NCBI RefSeq assembly: GCF_003431825.1
Contig: NZ_CP020083.1
Coordinates: 124,001-188,000 of the forward strand
DNA from: Blastomonas fulva
GTDB lineage: Bacteria > Pseudomonadota > Alphaproteobacteria > Sphingomonadales > Sphingomonadaceae
Direction of reading: 5' to 3'
Length of the DNA: 64,000 nucleotides
Under the pieces are notes generated by a model. It was not told the DNA's origin. It saw only the letters and a program-made list of their open reading frames with translations, and did no database searches. Shown one piece after another: positions 54,582 to 63,082 of this stretch. The translations under genes and the position numbers were made by a program. The stretch's first letter is position 1, and each line of letters starts with the position of its first letter.

Positions 54582-54702
54582 TAATATTTTTTAATTAAGC
54601 CAGTCAACCATGTAGTCCCACGCACAATTCCCTTAGTGAACAATCGTACGTCAAAACCGAGCTTTATCTATGCCAGAATACTCTTTTGTTGTCGATGACT
54701 TT

Positions 54703-54897
54703 CTATAGCTTCCGCCTGCCAACCGTGAACGCGTCATCGCCCGTGATCTGCTTAACGACCGCTGAGTCTACATCAGATTGAAGCGACATACCGGCTGTAA
54801 ACGGACCACGCAGATTGGGCGGTCGCGTGGGTGCGCAAATGGCCGCTGCAGCCTTGGCATTTCTGGCATCCCGACGAGCTAACTCGAGCTGGTCCAT
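54703..54897 (-). CDS. Possible small protein (64 aa)
   Basis: ATG start at 54897 without a clear ribosome site. Helical, Ala-rich first third (LARRDARNAKAAAAICA) and a charged tail. No family recognised; kept only because the composition looks protein-like in otherwise empty DNA. Confidence 0.25.
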   Translation of the reverse strand: MDQLELARRDARNAKAAAAICAPTRPPNLRGPFTAGMSLQSDVDSAVVKQITGDDAFTVGRRKL

Positions 54898-55047
54898 GAT
54901 GGGCTAGTCAGTGTGAGCTGTCGATCTGAGTGCCATCCATCGCCTAAAGGCGTGAGCGCGCGGATGGTATTATCCTTATAGTTCGAGTTGGTGTAGTCAG
55001 CTGATTGCAGGTGGGATCAAAGATAGAGCTTCGGGGAGGCAAACACG

Positions 55048-56193
55048 ATGGACCACGCCCTCACGTATGGGGACTACATGCCGCACGGCATGTGTCTACT
55101 TTGGGAGCCTTGGCTCGTCACATTGTGGGCGGGCTCAGACTTGCTGATTTTCCTAGCCTATACGGCCATCCCGATTGCACTGCTGACTATTTTGCGTCGC
55201 CGTACTGAAGTGCCTCACGCGGGCGTGGTGGCCCTGTTCGCGTCATTCATCCTGCTCTGCGGCCTTACCCACCTGATGGGAATAGTAACACTCTGGTATC
55301 CAATCTATCCTTGGGTTGGTTGGATAAAACTTGCCACGGGCGTTGTATCGATGACGACGGCGTTCGCACTGTTCAGAATGATTCCGGACATAGTTCGTCT
55401 GCCCTCACCGGCAGCCCTGGCAGCAGCGAACGAGAGCCTAAATGCAGAGATAGCCGCACACCGGGAGACATTGGCGTCGCTGGATCAACAAGTACGGGAA
55501 CGGACCGCGGAACTGGAAAAGGCGACCGCGGCGCTCGCTGTCCAGGCGCGGGAGGCGGTCCATCGCAGCGGCAATCTTCTGACTGTGGTCCATTCTCTTG
55601 CGACGCAATCAGCGCGAGGATCGCGCTATACGGACCAGTTTCTTGCATCATTCCTGGGGCGGGTTCAAACACTGGCAGATACAACACGTGCAATCGCCAA
55701 AAGCGATAGTTCGTCGGCAGAAATCGTACAGGTCGTAGCTTCGGGGCTAGCAGTACTCCACGAAACTTATGGAGGCAGGATTACCTCGCGCGGCCCCGCA
55801 CTGACGATTGACCCGGTGGCTGCTCAACAGCTCAGCCTCGCCTTGTATGAGCTCACGACAAATACCCAAAAGTACGGTTTGGGCGCATCAAATTCTGCAG
55901 AGGTCGAAGTCCGGTGGACCGCCGACAGCGAAAAATTCGAATTCGAGTGGCGGGAAAGTGGGATCGACTTGACTGCGCTTGAGGCTTCAAGCTCAACGGA
56001 GGGCTTCGGCTCCAAGCTTTTGATGCGGATTGTGCCCAGGATGCTTAATGGTACCGCGGAGCGGACCTTTCAGTCGGGTGAGATGATCTACCGATTGGCG
56101 GCCCCTATCTCGGCTGTCGCCTTACACAAAACCGATGAATCGGGCGGTCAGCTTGCCGCGCGCATCATCGATACCACCTTTGGCCTCGATTGA
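55048..56193 (+). CDS. HWE-type histidine kinase with ethylene-receptor-like membrane domain
   Basis: 381 aa, GGGGAGG 8 bases before ATG. Residues 1-115 form three membrane helices resembling the plant ETR1 sensor: Asp31 and Tyr38 in SDLLIFLAYTAIPIAL, then Ile68, Cys71 and His75 in FILLCGLTHLM, Cys and His being the copper ligands of ethylene receptors. A coiled-coil (about 135-170) leads to the HWE kinase core with His172 in HRSGNLL, an N-box in YELTTNTQKYG and the WRE motif at Trp301-Glu303. Two receiver genes lie just downstream on the opposite strand. Confidence 0.88.
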   Translation: MDHALTYGDYMPHGMCLLWEPWLVTLWAGSDLLIFLAYTAIPIALLTILRRRTEVPHAGVVALFASFILLCGLTHLMGIVTLWYPIYPWVGWIKLATGVVSMTTAFALFRMIPDIVRLPSPAALAAANESLNAEIAAHRETLASLDQQVRERTAELEKATAALAVQAREAVHRSGNLLTVVHSLATQSARGSRYTDQFLASFLGRVQTLADTTRAIAKSDSSSAEIVQVVASGLAVLHETYGGRITSRGPALTIDPVAAQQLSLALYELTTNTQKYGLGASNSAEVEVRWTADSEKFEFEWRESGIDLTALEASSSTEGFGSKLLMRIVPRMLNGTAERTFQSGEMIYRLAAPISAVALHKTDESGGQLAARIIDTTFGLD

Positions 56194-56278
56194 CGCGCGG
56201 TAGTGCCGATACAGAGTGGATTGCAAAGGTGTCCGCGCTAAGATTCTCGCATTCAACCTGCGCGATGCCGCGGCAAAC

Positions 56279-56674
56279 TTAGCGCCGTGTGGCAGCCAAT
56301 AAACGCTTTATGTGCGCCACCACGCTTTCAGGATCATAAGGTCTTTGGAGATGCGGGCCATCATCACACAAGTGGCCTGCAGCCTTCGCGGCCCTATCGA
56401 CGTTCCCAGCCAAAATGATGTCGACGTCTGGGTAGTGCTCCTTGACCCACATCCGCAATTCGAATGCATTGAGTTCGCCTGACAGCTCGGCGTCGACCAG
56501 CATTGCTTGAAAGCTTGTTGCACCTTCTTCGAGCGCTATGATGACCTCGTCGGAGGTCGCAGCTTCGAACACCTTGTAGCCGCAATGTCGAAGATATTCG
56601 GCCAACCCGTTCCGAATCAGAACGTCAGGATCTGCGACAATCAGGCAAGGTGGGTCTGCGAGTTCTTCTGCCAT
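56279..56674 (-). CDS. Stand-alone receiver protein with degenerate active site
   Basis: 131 aa receiver fold without output domain. Phospho-acceptor Asp61 (LVDAELSG) and acidic Asp15/Asp17 are present, but the conserved Thr/Ser is replaced in IILAGN (Ala89) and the conserved Lys is Arg111 (LQRPY). It may be phosphorylated inefficiently or act as a phosphorylation-independent partner. Overlaps the second receiver gene by 34 bases. Confidence 0.82.
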   Translation of the reverse strand: MAEELADPPCLIVADPDVLIRNGLAEYLRHCGYKVFEAATSDEVIIALEEGATSFQAMLVDAELSGELNAFELRMWVKEHYPDVDIILAGNVDRAAKAAGHLCDDGPHLQRPYDPESVVAHIKRLLAATRR

Positions 56675-57030
56675 GGATCCCCGATCAGCCTTTCGATCAG
56701 CGCCGCAAGTGCCGGCAAAATATAAGGCTTAGAATGAAATTCGTCTGCTGGATAGCATTCGGAGATGGACATATGGGCCGAACAAACGACGACAGGTCGC
56801 CCTGGCACCAGCATTTTTGAGTGTTCCGCAAGCTCGATGCCATCAACCCCACCGGGCATATGAACATCAGTTACCATCAGATCGATGCTCTGGCCTGAAT
56901 TGAGAATATCGAGCCCTTCACGGCCGTCACCCGCCTCCAAGACGTGATAACCAATATCTCGCAGAAAATCGGCTAGTGTGAATCGGATGATAAATTCGTC
57001 TTCGACCAAAAGTATCGTCTTGGCGCCCAC
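56641..57030 (-). CDS. Single-domain response regulator
   Basis: 129 aa from GTG 57030 (GGGGAG upstream). All receiver residues are intact: Glu10-Asp11, phospho-acceptor Asp55 in MVTDVHMPGG, Ser84 and Lys101 in SKPY. No output domain, so it likely acts as a phospho-relay or sink, as often with HWE kinases in Alphaproteobacteria. First of a two-gene minus-strand operon convergent with the kinase. The 240 bases upstream contain nothing recognised. Confidence 0.88.
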   Translation of the reverse strand: MGAKTILLVEDEFIIRFTLADFLRDIGYHVLEAGDGREGLDILNSGQSIDLMVTDVHMPGGVDGIELAEHSKMLVPGRPVVVCSAHMSISECYPADEFHSKPYILPALAALIERLIGDPWQKNSQTHLA

Positions 57031-57270
57031 CCTCGGCTCTCCCCACGTGGCGCCTCGAGCAAGTTTACTCTCCGGCTTTCCCCAATTTGAACTTAAACGT
57101 CGCCAGCGCGTCGATGTTCCAAACTCTTGGTCCGTTGCACTGGGCTATCCGTATTGGGTGCAAACGAAAGGCCCCGAAAGCGGCTCTCGTTGCAGTCATC
57201 GCGAAATATAAAGAATTAGGGCAACCGCCTATATCCCCTTCCCCACATCATTCAGTCGACCTCGCGATGG

Positions 57271-57528
57271 CTAAATTGGCTTATGGGGTGGGTAGGTGTC
57301 GGAGCCGGGTTTGCCCCCCCTAGCGCGATGCCGTTCAATCAATTCTCTAAGACTTTCAGTCAGCACGAGAGTGGCCGCTCCCACCTTGACAATCTCAATC
57401 TCGCCACGGGAAATGAGAAGGTATAGGGTGCTACGGCTGATGCCGGTGAACCGGCAAGCGTCTGGAACTCGCATGCTGATTGGTTCAGTCACAAGTGCTG
57501 AGGATGGCGGTTGGGGTATGAAAGACAT
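57271..57528 (-). CDS. Excisionase/AlpA-like HTH protein
   Basis: 85 aa. MerR-like HTH in RVPDACRFTGISRSTLYLLI followed by SRGEIEIVKVGAATLVLTESLRELIE, the pattern of excisionase-type or AlpA DNA-binding proteins. ATG 57528 is favoured over an upstream frame start. Such proteins control integrases or prophage genes; no integrase is visible here, so it may be a leftover of a mobile element. Confidence 0.75.
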   Translation of the reverse strand: MSFIPQPPSSALVTEPISMRVPDACRFTGISRSTLYLLISRGEIEIVKVGAATLVLTESLRELIERHRARGGKPGSDTYPPHKPI

Positions 57529-57817
57529 AGAAACACCATTGAGTAAGACGCATGAGACCGAAATGTAAATGAGTACGTCGGTTGATCTGATCGCCCAAAT
57601 ATCCAGCATCTTGTCGACCAATGCCACAAGACATTTCTAGCCTAGACTAGCCGATACTACGATTACGATCTGATGGATTGAGGTATACTATCTGGTGGCA
57701 TGCTCCGCTACATGCTCACTTCGATCACGTCGTCTAGCTAGAAACGAAGCAAGGTTTTGTTTGAAAAGTCATGCTCAGGAGATTTCATATTTAATCGCGC
57801 CATTCGTGGTATTGAAA
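57529..57817. other. AT-rich gap before the IS66 element
   Basis: No gene recognised. AT-rich, ends exactly at the IS66 left terminus. No tnpC sequence matching the right-hand relic is visible here, implying that the left part of the outer element has been lost. Confidence 0.4.
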
Positions 57818-57830
57818 GTAAGCGCTGTGC

Positions 57831-58451
57831 TCAGCCCACGTCGACCCAAGGCATCAGCTCGCCGACGCAGTTTGCGGGATGATCATTGGCGAGCTTGGTG
57901 AGTGTTTCGGTGAGCCAGGTTTGCGTGTTGATGCCGGCGATCTTGCAGTTCTCGATCGGCGTGGCGATAACCGCCCAGTTGTCGCCGCCTTCGTCGGAAC
58001 CGGCGAACAGGGCGTTCTTGCGGCTGAGGGCCAAGGGTCTGATCGATCGCTCGATGATGTTGGTGTCGAGCTCGACCCGGCCATCATCAAGGAAGACGGT
58101 CAGCCCGTCCCAGCGGCTGAGCGCGTAGCGTATCGCTTCAGCCAGCTTACTCTTGGCGCTGACCAATGCGCTGAGTTGGGCCACCGTAACGCACATCACA
58201 CCGTCTTGGATACCAGTCCACTTGAAGCCTCCGGACTCCAACCTTTTGGCCATCAGGCACAGGCCGGTGCCGTCCCACCAGACCAGCTTGATCCGGTCAT
58301 CACGCTTTGCACGGAAGACATAGATCACCCCGGAATAGGGACCGCCGCCATACTCAGCGCTGACGAATGCGGCTGGCGCGTCGGGACCTTTGCGCAAATC
58401 CACGGGTCGCGTTGCCACCATCACCCGCGCGCCAAGACCAGGACCGATCAA
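57831..58451 (-). CDS. IS66 TnpB-TnpC fusion (deletion product)
   Basis: 206 aa. Residues 1-97 are TnpB (ATRPVDLRKGPDA, GVIYVFRAKRDDRIKLVWWDG, LMAKRLESGGFKW, GVMCVTVAQLSAL); from about residue 98 the chain switches to the TnpC C-terminus (KSKLAEAIRYALSRWDGL, DDGRVELDTNIIERSIRP). The central catalytic part of TnpC is gone. In-frame, so a chimeric protein could be made, but transposase activity is unlikely. Overlaps tnpA by 4 bases (ATGA). Confidence 0.82.
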   Translation of the reverse strand: MIGPGLGARVMVATRPVDLRKGPDAPAAFVSAEYGGGPYSGVIYVFRAKRDDRIKLVWWDGTGLCLMAKRLESGGFKWTGIQDGVMCVTVAQLSALVSAKSKLAEAIRYALSRWDGLTVFLDDGRVELDTNIIERSIRPLALSRKNALFAGSDEGGDNWAVIATPIENCKIAGINTQTWLTETLTKLANDHPANCVGELMPWVDVG

Positions 58452-58900
58452 CGTTGCACCTGAAGAACCTGAATCACCGCTGCAGCCAGTCCGGGGCTCG
58501 CTGCTCGTTCGATCCGTACCAAGGCACCGCCAAGCTCGACCTCAATCGCTACATCGTTCGACTTGGCCTTGGGACTGTCGGCTACGACCGGCACGAACAT
58601 CGGTGCATGATCGCCGTCATTATCGGTAACTTGGCCGGCTGCCACTGCGTAGCAGAGCTCTCGCCGCCAAGTGTAAAGCAATGCTGTCCGAATGTCGTGC
58701 TGCCGCGCAAACGCGGCGATGTTGTCGCAACGCTCCAGCTCAGCGACAATTGCCAGCTTCTGCTCCAGCGTCCAAATAAGCAGTCGGCCAGCCATGTCGC
58801 GCAGAACATCGGGACGACCAATAGGCTCCCGAGCCACTCCAATGCGGGTGTCTAGTGCGCTCGTAGGGTTGCCTTCCATCCAACCCATGGTCTGCCTCAA
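58448..58900 (-). CDS. IS66 TnpA (Orf1) protein
   Basis: 150 aa. HTH-type IS66 Orf1: DTRIGVAREPIGRP, WTLEQKLAIVAELERCDNIAAFARQHDI, LLYTWRREL, and a C-terminal basic/valine-rich tail. First gene of the deleted element; stop overlaps the tnpB start as ATGA. Confidence 0.8.
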   Translation of the reverse strand: MRQTMGWMEGNPTSALDTRIGVAREPIGRPDVLRDMAGRLLIWTLEQKLAIVAELERCDNIAAFARQHDIRTALLYTWRRELCYAVAAGQVTDNDGDHAPMFVPVVADSPKAKSNDVAIEVELGGALVRIERAASPGLAAAVIQVLQVQR

Positions 58901-58941
58901 TCAACCAAGGATGCAAGGTGGGCAGAAAACAGCGCTTACGC

Positions 58942-59529
58942 TTTGCCAATGCCCGTCGCAAGTTCCCCGATCTCGCCAATGTCGAGGGTGCTACGCGCCA
59001 CAAGAGCTGGGGCCAGCGCAGCAGCATAATCTATCCGATTGCGCTTGAGGCCGTGCGGCAGCTTGATGCGCTGTTCGACATCGAGCGCACCATCAATGGC
59101 AAGACACCAGCAGAGCGGCTCGCAGTCCGCCAGGACCTCAGCGCGCCGCTGATGGCAGAGCTCCGCACCTGGCTCACAGCTCAGGTCGCCAAGCTGTCAC
59201 GTGGCCATGATTTGACCAAGGCCTGTCTCTACATGCTCAAGCGTGGGGACGTGTTCGCCCGCTTCCTCGACGACGGCCGCATCTGCCTCACCAATAATGC
59301 CGCCGAGCGCGCGCTGCGCTGCATCCCGCTTGGCCGCAAGGCTTGACTGTTCTGCGGGTCAAGTCGCGGTGGGCAACGCGCTGCCGTTATCTACACGCTC
59401 ATCCAGACCGCGAAGCTCAACGATATCGACCCGCAGGCTTGGCTCGCCGATGTCCTCGCCCGCATCGACGATCACCCAGCCACCAAGCTCGATGATCTCC
59501 TGCCCTGGAACTGGCGGCTTTCCCGTTAA
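58942..59529 (+). pseudogene. Second IS66 tnpC remnant in opposite orientation, with nonsense codon
   Basis: Begins right after the inner element with ANARRKFPDLAN, continues IALEAVRQLDALFDIERTING, LSRGHDLTKACLYMLKRGD and LDDGRICLTNNAAERALRCI, then LGRKA followed by TGA (59344-59346) where TnpC has Trp. The same frame then continues LFCGSSRGGQRAAVIYTLIQ and ends LPWNWRLSR at TAA 59527-59529. The 5' half of tnpC is missing. It is a different IS66 subtype from the fused copy. Confidence 0.8.
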
Positions 59530-59594
59530 GGACGGATCGAGTTTCTCATAGAATCCACGCATGCAATGCGGCCCAGAACCCGGACGGATCGAGT
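59530..59594. repeat. 13-base direct repeat flanking the tnpC relic end
   Basis: GGACGGATCGAGT occurs at 59530-59542 and 59582-59594. It begins immediately after the tnpC stop codon, and the second copy lies inside the next short frame. May mark an old duplication or slippage event. Confidence 0.45.
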
Positions 59595-59926
59595 CACCTC
59601 TTGCCCGAACGATCGAGCAAAATGGCATCCGGTTGACTATCAACATCGTCCGCATCGCCACTCAGCCGGGCTGGTCGCTAGAAGTCGTGAACGAAAACAA
59701 CACATCGATCGTGTGGGACAGTGCATTCCCAACTGACCGCGCCGCCGATCCTGCATTCCGCAAGGCACTCGCCGAAGAAGGCCCGGAGGCATTCCTCGAC
59801 GACCGATTAGGAGCCTCACCGCGTCATGCCGCGGCTTGCACCGGATGGATACCACCATCTTTGCGTTCAGCTGCGACTGGCAACGCAAGGCGCACCCGCC
59901 AAAATGTGCCGACAGGCTATTTTTGA
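59561..59926 (+). CDS. Hypothetical protein next to the IS66 relic
   Basis: 121 aa. First two thirds look like a real domain (RTIEQNGIRLTINIVRIATQ, EVVNENNTSIVWDSAFPTDR, EEGPEAFLDD); the end reads as low-quality sequence and may be frame-shifted. Similar short proteins follow IS66 tnpC genes in some genomes, but I cannot confirm this. The 80 bases beyond hold no gene. Confidence 0.4.
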   Translation: MQCGPEPGRIESPLARTIEQNGIRLTINIVRIATQPGWSLEVVNENNTSIVWDSAFPTDRAADPAFRKALAEEGPEAFLDDRLGASPRHAAACTGWIPPSLRSAATGNARRTRQNVPTGYF

Positions 59927-60007
59927 TGGCTTATCGTAAAGCACTTCCAAATGCACACCAATGGTCGAGCATGAAAAATGTGCGCAAAAACGATGGCTAC
60001 CGCCCGG

Positions 60008-60769
60008 TCATGACCCGTCACTGATCAGCGTGCCACCATCCACAACAAGATTGTGACCGGTAATGAAACCGGCCGCAGGAGAAGCGAGGAAAACAGCAGC
60101 ACCGGCGACTTCGGTAACTGTCCCCGCCCGCCTAAGCGGCGTCATGGCCAAGCGGCGTTCCATGAACTGGGTTTTGGCCATCAGGGGTCGCGACAAGTCT
60201 GTTTCGATAAACCCAGGGGAGATAGCATTGACGCGAATTGCGCTGGGTCCGCACTCGACAGCGAGGTTTCTCGCGAGTTGAGCTACACCAGCCTTTGCCA
60301 GTGCATAACTGTTCAAATGACCGTTGCCGCGCAACCCAGCAAGGCTGGACATCAGGATCACCGAGCCGCCTCCCGCTGCAGTTATATGGGGGAGCGTAAG
60401 GTTGCAAAGCATGACCTGGCTCCTCAGATTTATTGCCATGACGTGTGCGTAATCGGTCATGTCTATCCCCGAAAATGGACCAGCCGTTCCAGGAATACCC
60501 GCATTGCACACCAACACATCGAGATGGCCGTGTTCCGATAGTGCAAAATCGACAAGCCGCAGCAGGTTTGCATCATCACTGACATCACATGGCAGACCCG
60601 GGACAGCTAGCTCGCGTGACGTCCGCTCAGTATCTGCGCGATCTTCGCTAGAAACCACGACACGGGCGCCTGCTGCAATCATTGCTTCTGCAATTGCACG
60701 CCCAATACCACGTGTTGAGCCCGTGATAATGGCCGACCTGCCCGCCAGCGAAAACAGTCCATGCATCAT
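60008..60769 (-). CDS. SDR family oxidoreductase
   Basis: 253 aa from ATG 60769; GTG 60778 is an alternative. TGSTRGIGRAIAEAM gives the NAD(P) glycine motif, VCNAGIPG the stabilising block, and YALAKAG the catalytic Tyr-Lys pair with SSLAG supplying Ser. Classical short-chain dehydrogenase/reductase that interconverts an alcohol and a ketone or aldehyde. Last gene of the four-gene minus-strand catabolic operon; starts within 10 bases of the cupin gene end. Confidence 0.92.
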   Translation of the reverse strand: MMHGLFSLAGRSAIITGSTRGIGRAIAEAMIAAGARVVVSSEDRADTERTSRELAVPGLPCDVSDDANLLRLVDFALSEHGHLDVLVCNAGIPGTAGPFSGIDMTDYAHVMAINLRSQVMLCNLTLPHITAAGGGSVILMSSLAGLRGNGHLNSYALAKAGVAQLARNLAVECGPSAIRVNAISPGFIETDLSRPLMAKTQFMERRLAMTPLRRAGTVTEVAGAAVFLASPAAGFITGHNLVVDGGTLISDGS

Positions 60770-60774
60770 CAAGG

Positions 60775-61296
60775 TCACCGATAGTCTTCAGTTGCTGCCG
60801 GCTTATGCTCCGAAAGTGGACGACCATCATGCACATATGCCGGCGCCTCGATCAGAATGAATGCGATGCGGCAAACCTGTTCGGTTGTGTTACGCCAAAG
60901 GTGATTGGTACCGCGTTGCACAATGACGCCGCCCCGACGAACGGTTTTCTTTGCCCCATCGTCGAGTTCCAGTTCAATCTCGCCCTCGAGCACGATGCCA
61001 TAATCGATCGAATTCGTGCGATGCATTGGGCTCTCTTTTCCAGGGAGCATGTCCACGATCCGGATCACCGACCCCCCTTCCAAGGTAAGCCCCGCTTCGC
61101 GCTCCCGCCCGTCAGTCTCGTCGTTGTTATTGGCCGGTACAGTTTCGGTAGTCCAGATCAGAAGAAATGAAGCGTCACCGGACGGAATGAGTCTTGTGGG
61201 CGTCAGATCCTCTGACTTGAATACGGCGCGCCCCTTTTCGTCATGACCAGTGACAATCCGCTGGACAGACGGCAATCCGGAATCTGAAAGTTTCAT
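60775..61296 (-). CDS. Cupin-domain protein
   Basis: 173 aa. A single cupin barrel with DMLPGKESPMHRTNSIDYGI, VLEGEIELELDDG and RGGVIVQRGTNHLW, where His residues could bind a metal, and a C-terminal IAFILIEAPAYV strand. Length fits a metal-dependent dioxygenase, isomerase or small regulator of the catabolic group. Follows the EthD gene by 13 bases and overlaps the SDR gene start. Confidence 0.85.
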   Translation of the reverse strand: MKLSDSGLPSVQRIVTGHDEKGRAVFKSEDLTPTRLIPSGDASFLLIWTTETVPANNNDETDGREREAGLTLEGGSVIRIVDMLPGKESPMHRTNSIDYGIVLEGEIELELDDGAKKTVRRGGVIVQRGTNHLWRNTTEQVCRIAFILIEAPAYVHDGRPLSEHKPAATEDYR

Positions 61297-61309
61297 AAAA
61301 TCTCCAAAA

Positions 61310-61981
61310 TCAGACGAACCGCACGGGTTCCGTCAGGAGCATTTTCGTGTCTACCGCACCAAAATGCGCATGCGCCTGGTGGACAATGGATGCCGCCAAG
61401 CCAGAAAGATCGGACGTGGCAGTCAACCCGATTTCATCGAACTGTGAATACGGAAACGTGCCTTCAATTGGTCTTGAGATGTTCATGGCGGCACCATGCA
61501 AATCAAATTCGACATGTAGATGGCCAATTTTCTCGTCCCATCCGGCACATTGCTTCGACGTGGCGGTTCGAAAAACGAACAGCTTTAACGGAGCGTCATC
61601 GGCGCCCGGTACAATCGCCACTTCATCCGCTAGAAGAGCGACCGATCCGATAATCTCCCGAAAATTGTCCTCATCCGGACCGATGTTCTCACGATAGGCG
61701 GCGTTTGCCTTTGATGAGGCAAGGTCAGTCATCGATGGCAGCCGGATGACAGTTACTGCATCGCGATCCTGCAGGGGAGCCAAGGCCAGTGAGCTTGGAG
61801 CATCCTGTACATAGTGATGCACATAGCCCGAGAACCTGCCGGAGACATCCGGTTCGGCTACGACCATCGGCCCATGCACCTTCTCCAGGTGCTGCCGAAG
61901 TCCTGCTTTCGTTAAGCCGGCACGGGTCCGCGGCAATATCACGAGCTTTACCGGATCCAAACCAATTGAGCTCTCAGCCAC
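61310..61981 (-). CDS. EthD-domain protein
   Basis: 223 aa from GTG 61981. The first 100 residues match EthD (LPRTRAGLTKAGLRQHLEKV, HGPMV, SGYVHHYVQD), a ferredoxin-like domain common in degradation of aromatic or xenobiotic compounds. The second half (LKLFVFRTATSKQCAGWDEK onward) may be a second, diverged copy. Overlaps the FAH-family gene by 8 bases. Confidence 0.75.
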   Translation of the reverse strand: MAESSIGLDPVKLVILPRTRAGLTKAGLRQHLEKVHGPMVVAEPDVSGRFSGYVHHYVQDAPSSLALAPLQDRDAVTVIRLPSMTDLASSKANAAYRENIGPDEDNFREIIGSVALLADEVAIVPGADDAPLKLFVFRTATSKQCAGWDEKIGHLHVEFDLHGAAMNISRPIEGTFPYSQFDEIGLTATSDLSGLAASIVHQAHAHFGAVDTKMLLTEPVRFV

Positions 61982-62918
61982 GAACCACCTGCTGGTCTAT
62001 TACGCCAAAAACCGCCCGTCCGTCGGCATCAAGGGCTTCCATCCGGACCTTGTCACCAAACGCCATGAAGTTCGTTTTCGCTTCTCCCAGATCAATGACC
62101 TCAATACCCCGCCTTTCAGCGATGCAGGAGGACCCAACCTCGCGAAAGTTTTCATTGGACACCGTTCCCGAGCCGACGACTGTTCCGGCAACCAGATCGC
62201 GCGTCCGTGCAGCGTGGGCGACCAGTTCATGGAAGCCATGGCCCATTGGTTCGCCATTGGCTCTTCCAAACGGCGCTCCATTCCATTCTACAGCGAGATC
62301 CAGACAGACCCGGCCATTTCGCCAACTCTCGCCGAGCTCGTCCGGCGTAACCGCAAACGGTGCCATGGCACATGGTGGTTTGGCCTGTACCCAACCGAAG
62401 CCTGTCTTCATTTCGGGCCCGGCCAGCGCTCTCAGGGACCAATCGTTGATCTGCACGACGAGTTTGATGTGCTGCATGGCATCCTTGGCTGTCGTTCCCA
62501 TAGGCACAGCATCCACAATGACGCCAAACTCGCCCTCGAAATCGATGCCCAGCGCCTCGTCCGGAAACTTCACATCATCATGCGGGCCATAAAACTTGTC
62601 GGAGACGCCCTGATACATAAGCGGGATCGTCGTCTCGATGGGATCAATGCCCAGCACTTGGCACATCAGATCGCCATGGCTCTGGAACGCTGATCCGTCG
62701 AGCCATTGCCATGCGCGCGGCAGCGGAGATGCAAGGCTGTGTAATTCAAGTTGTTCGGGAAAAACCTTCAACGCCAGCAGCACTGGCTCTACCTCTACCC
62801 ATTGCTCTAACGCTGCTTGAAGAGTGTTGACGGGCGCCGGAGCAAACCTCAGCCCATCGGGAGAAACCACGATCAGTCGACCATCTTTCGATCCATCACG
62901 CACAGTGGCTAAACGCAT
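61974..62918 (-). CDS. Fumarylacetoacetate hydrolase family protein
   Basis: 314 aa. [19 protein letters not shown] holds the conserved acidic metal ligands, with GKV-type [18 protein letters not shown] before it and [26 protein letters not shown] afterwards, typical of FAH-domain hydrolases that cut C-C bonds in ring-cleavage products. First gene of the four-gene operon; divergent from the HisD-like gene over 164 bases. Confidence 0.9.
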   Translation of the reverse strand: MRLATVRDGSKDGRLIVVSPDGLRFAPAPVNTLQAALEQWVEVEPVLLALKVFPEQLELHSLASPLPRAWQWLDGSAFQSHGDLMCQVLGIDPIETTIPLMYQGVSDKFYGPHDDVKFPDEALGIDFEGEFGVIVDAVPMGTTAKDAMQHIKLVVQINDWSLRALAGPEMKTGFGWVQAKPPCAMAPFAVTPDELGESWRNGRVCLDLAVEWNGAPFGRANGEPMGHGFHELVAHAARTRDLVAGTVVGSGTVSNENFREVGSSCIAERRGIEVIDLGEAKTNFMAFGDKVRMEALDADGRAVFGVIDQQVVRG

Positions 62919-63082
62919 CTTTGAATTCTCCTGATGATGCTCAAGCTTTGCCGATAGGGCGCGCTCCGAGCCGGAACAAAGGCATTTGGTCGATAGGCTT
63001 GCATCGATACTATCTGATGGTCGGCATCCCAGTCCTCATGCAAAGGAACCTTCAACACCAGTCCACATTGCGGGAGAATTCG

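Larger units (their letters stand above)
54034..55047. other. Gene-poor kilobase at the border of the accessory region
   Basis: No recognised gene. Base composition shifts from GC-rich to AT-rich around 54,540-54,700. Two short frames are listed separately as weak candidates. The last 100 bases before 55048 presumably hold the kinase promoter, but no clear -35/-10 pair was found. Confidence 0.5.
57818..58939 (-). mobile_element. IS66-family element, internally deleted, with intact terminal repeats
   Basis: Ends are GTAAGCGCTGT (57818) and its perfect inverse ACAGCGCTTAC (58929-58939); over 23 bases about 19 match, the expected IS66 terminus. Length 1122 bases, far shorter than a full IS66 (about 2.5 kb), because most of tnpC is missing. 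It carries tnpA and a tnpB-tnpC fusion on the minus strand. The flanking 8-mers (TATTGAAA, GCTTTGCC) do not match, so no target duplication remains, consistent with later deletion. Confidence 0.8.
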
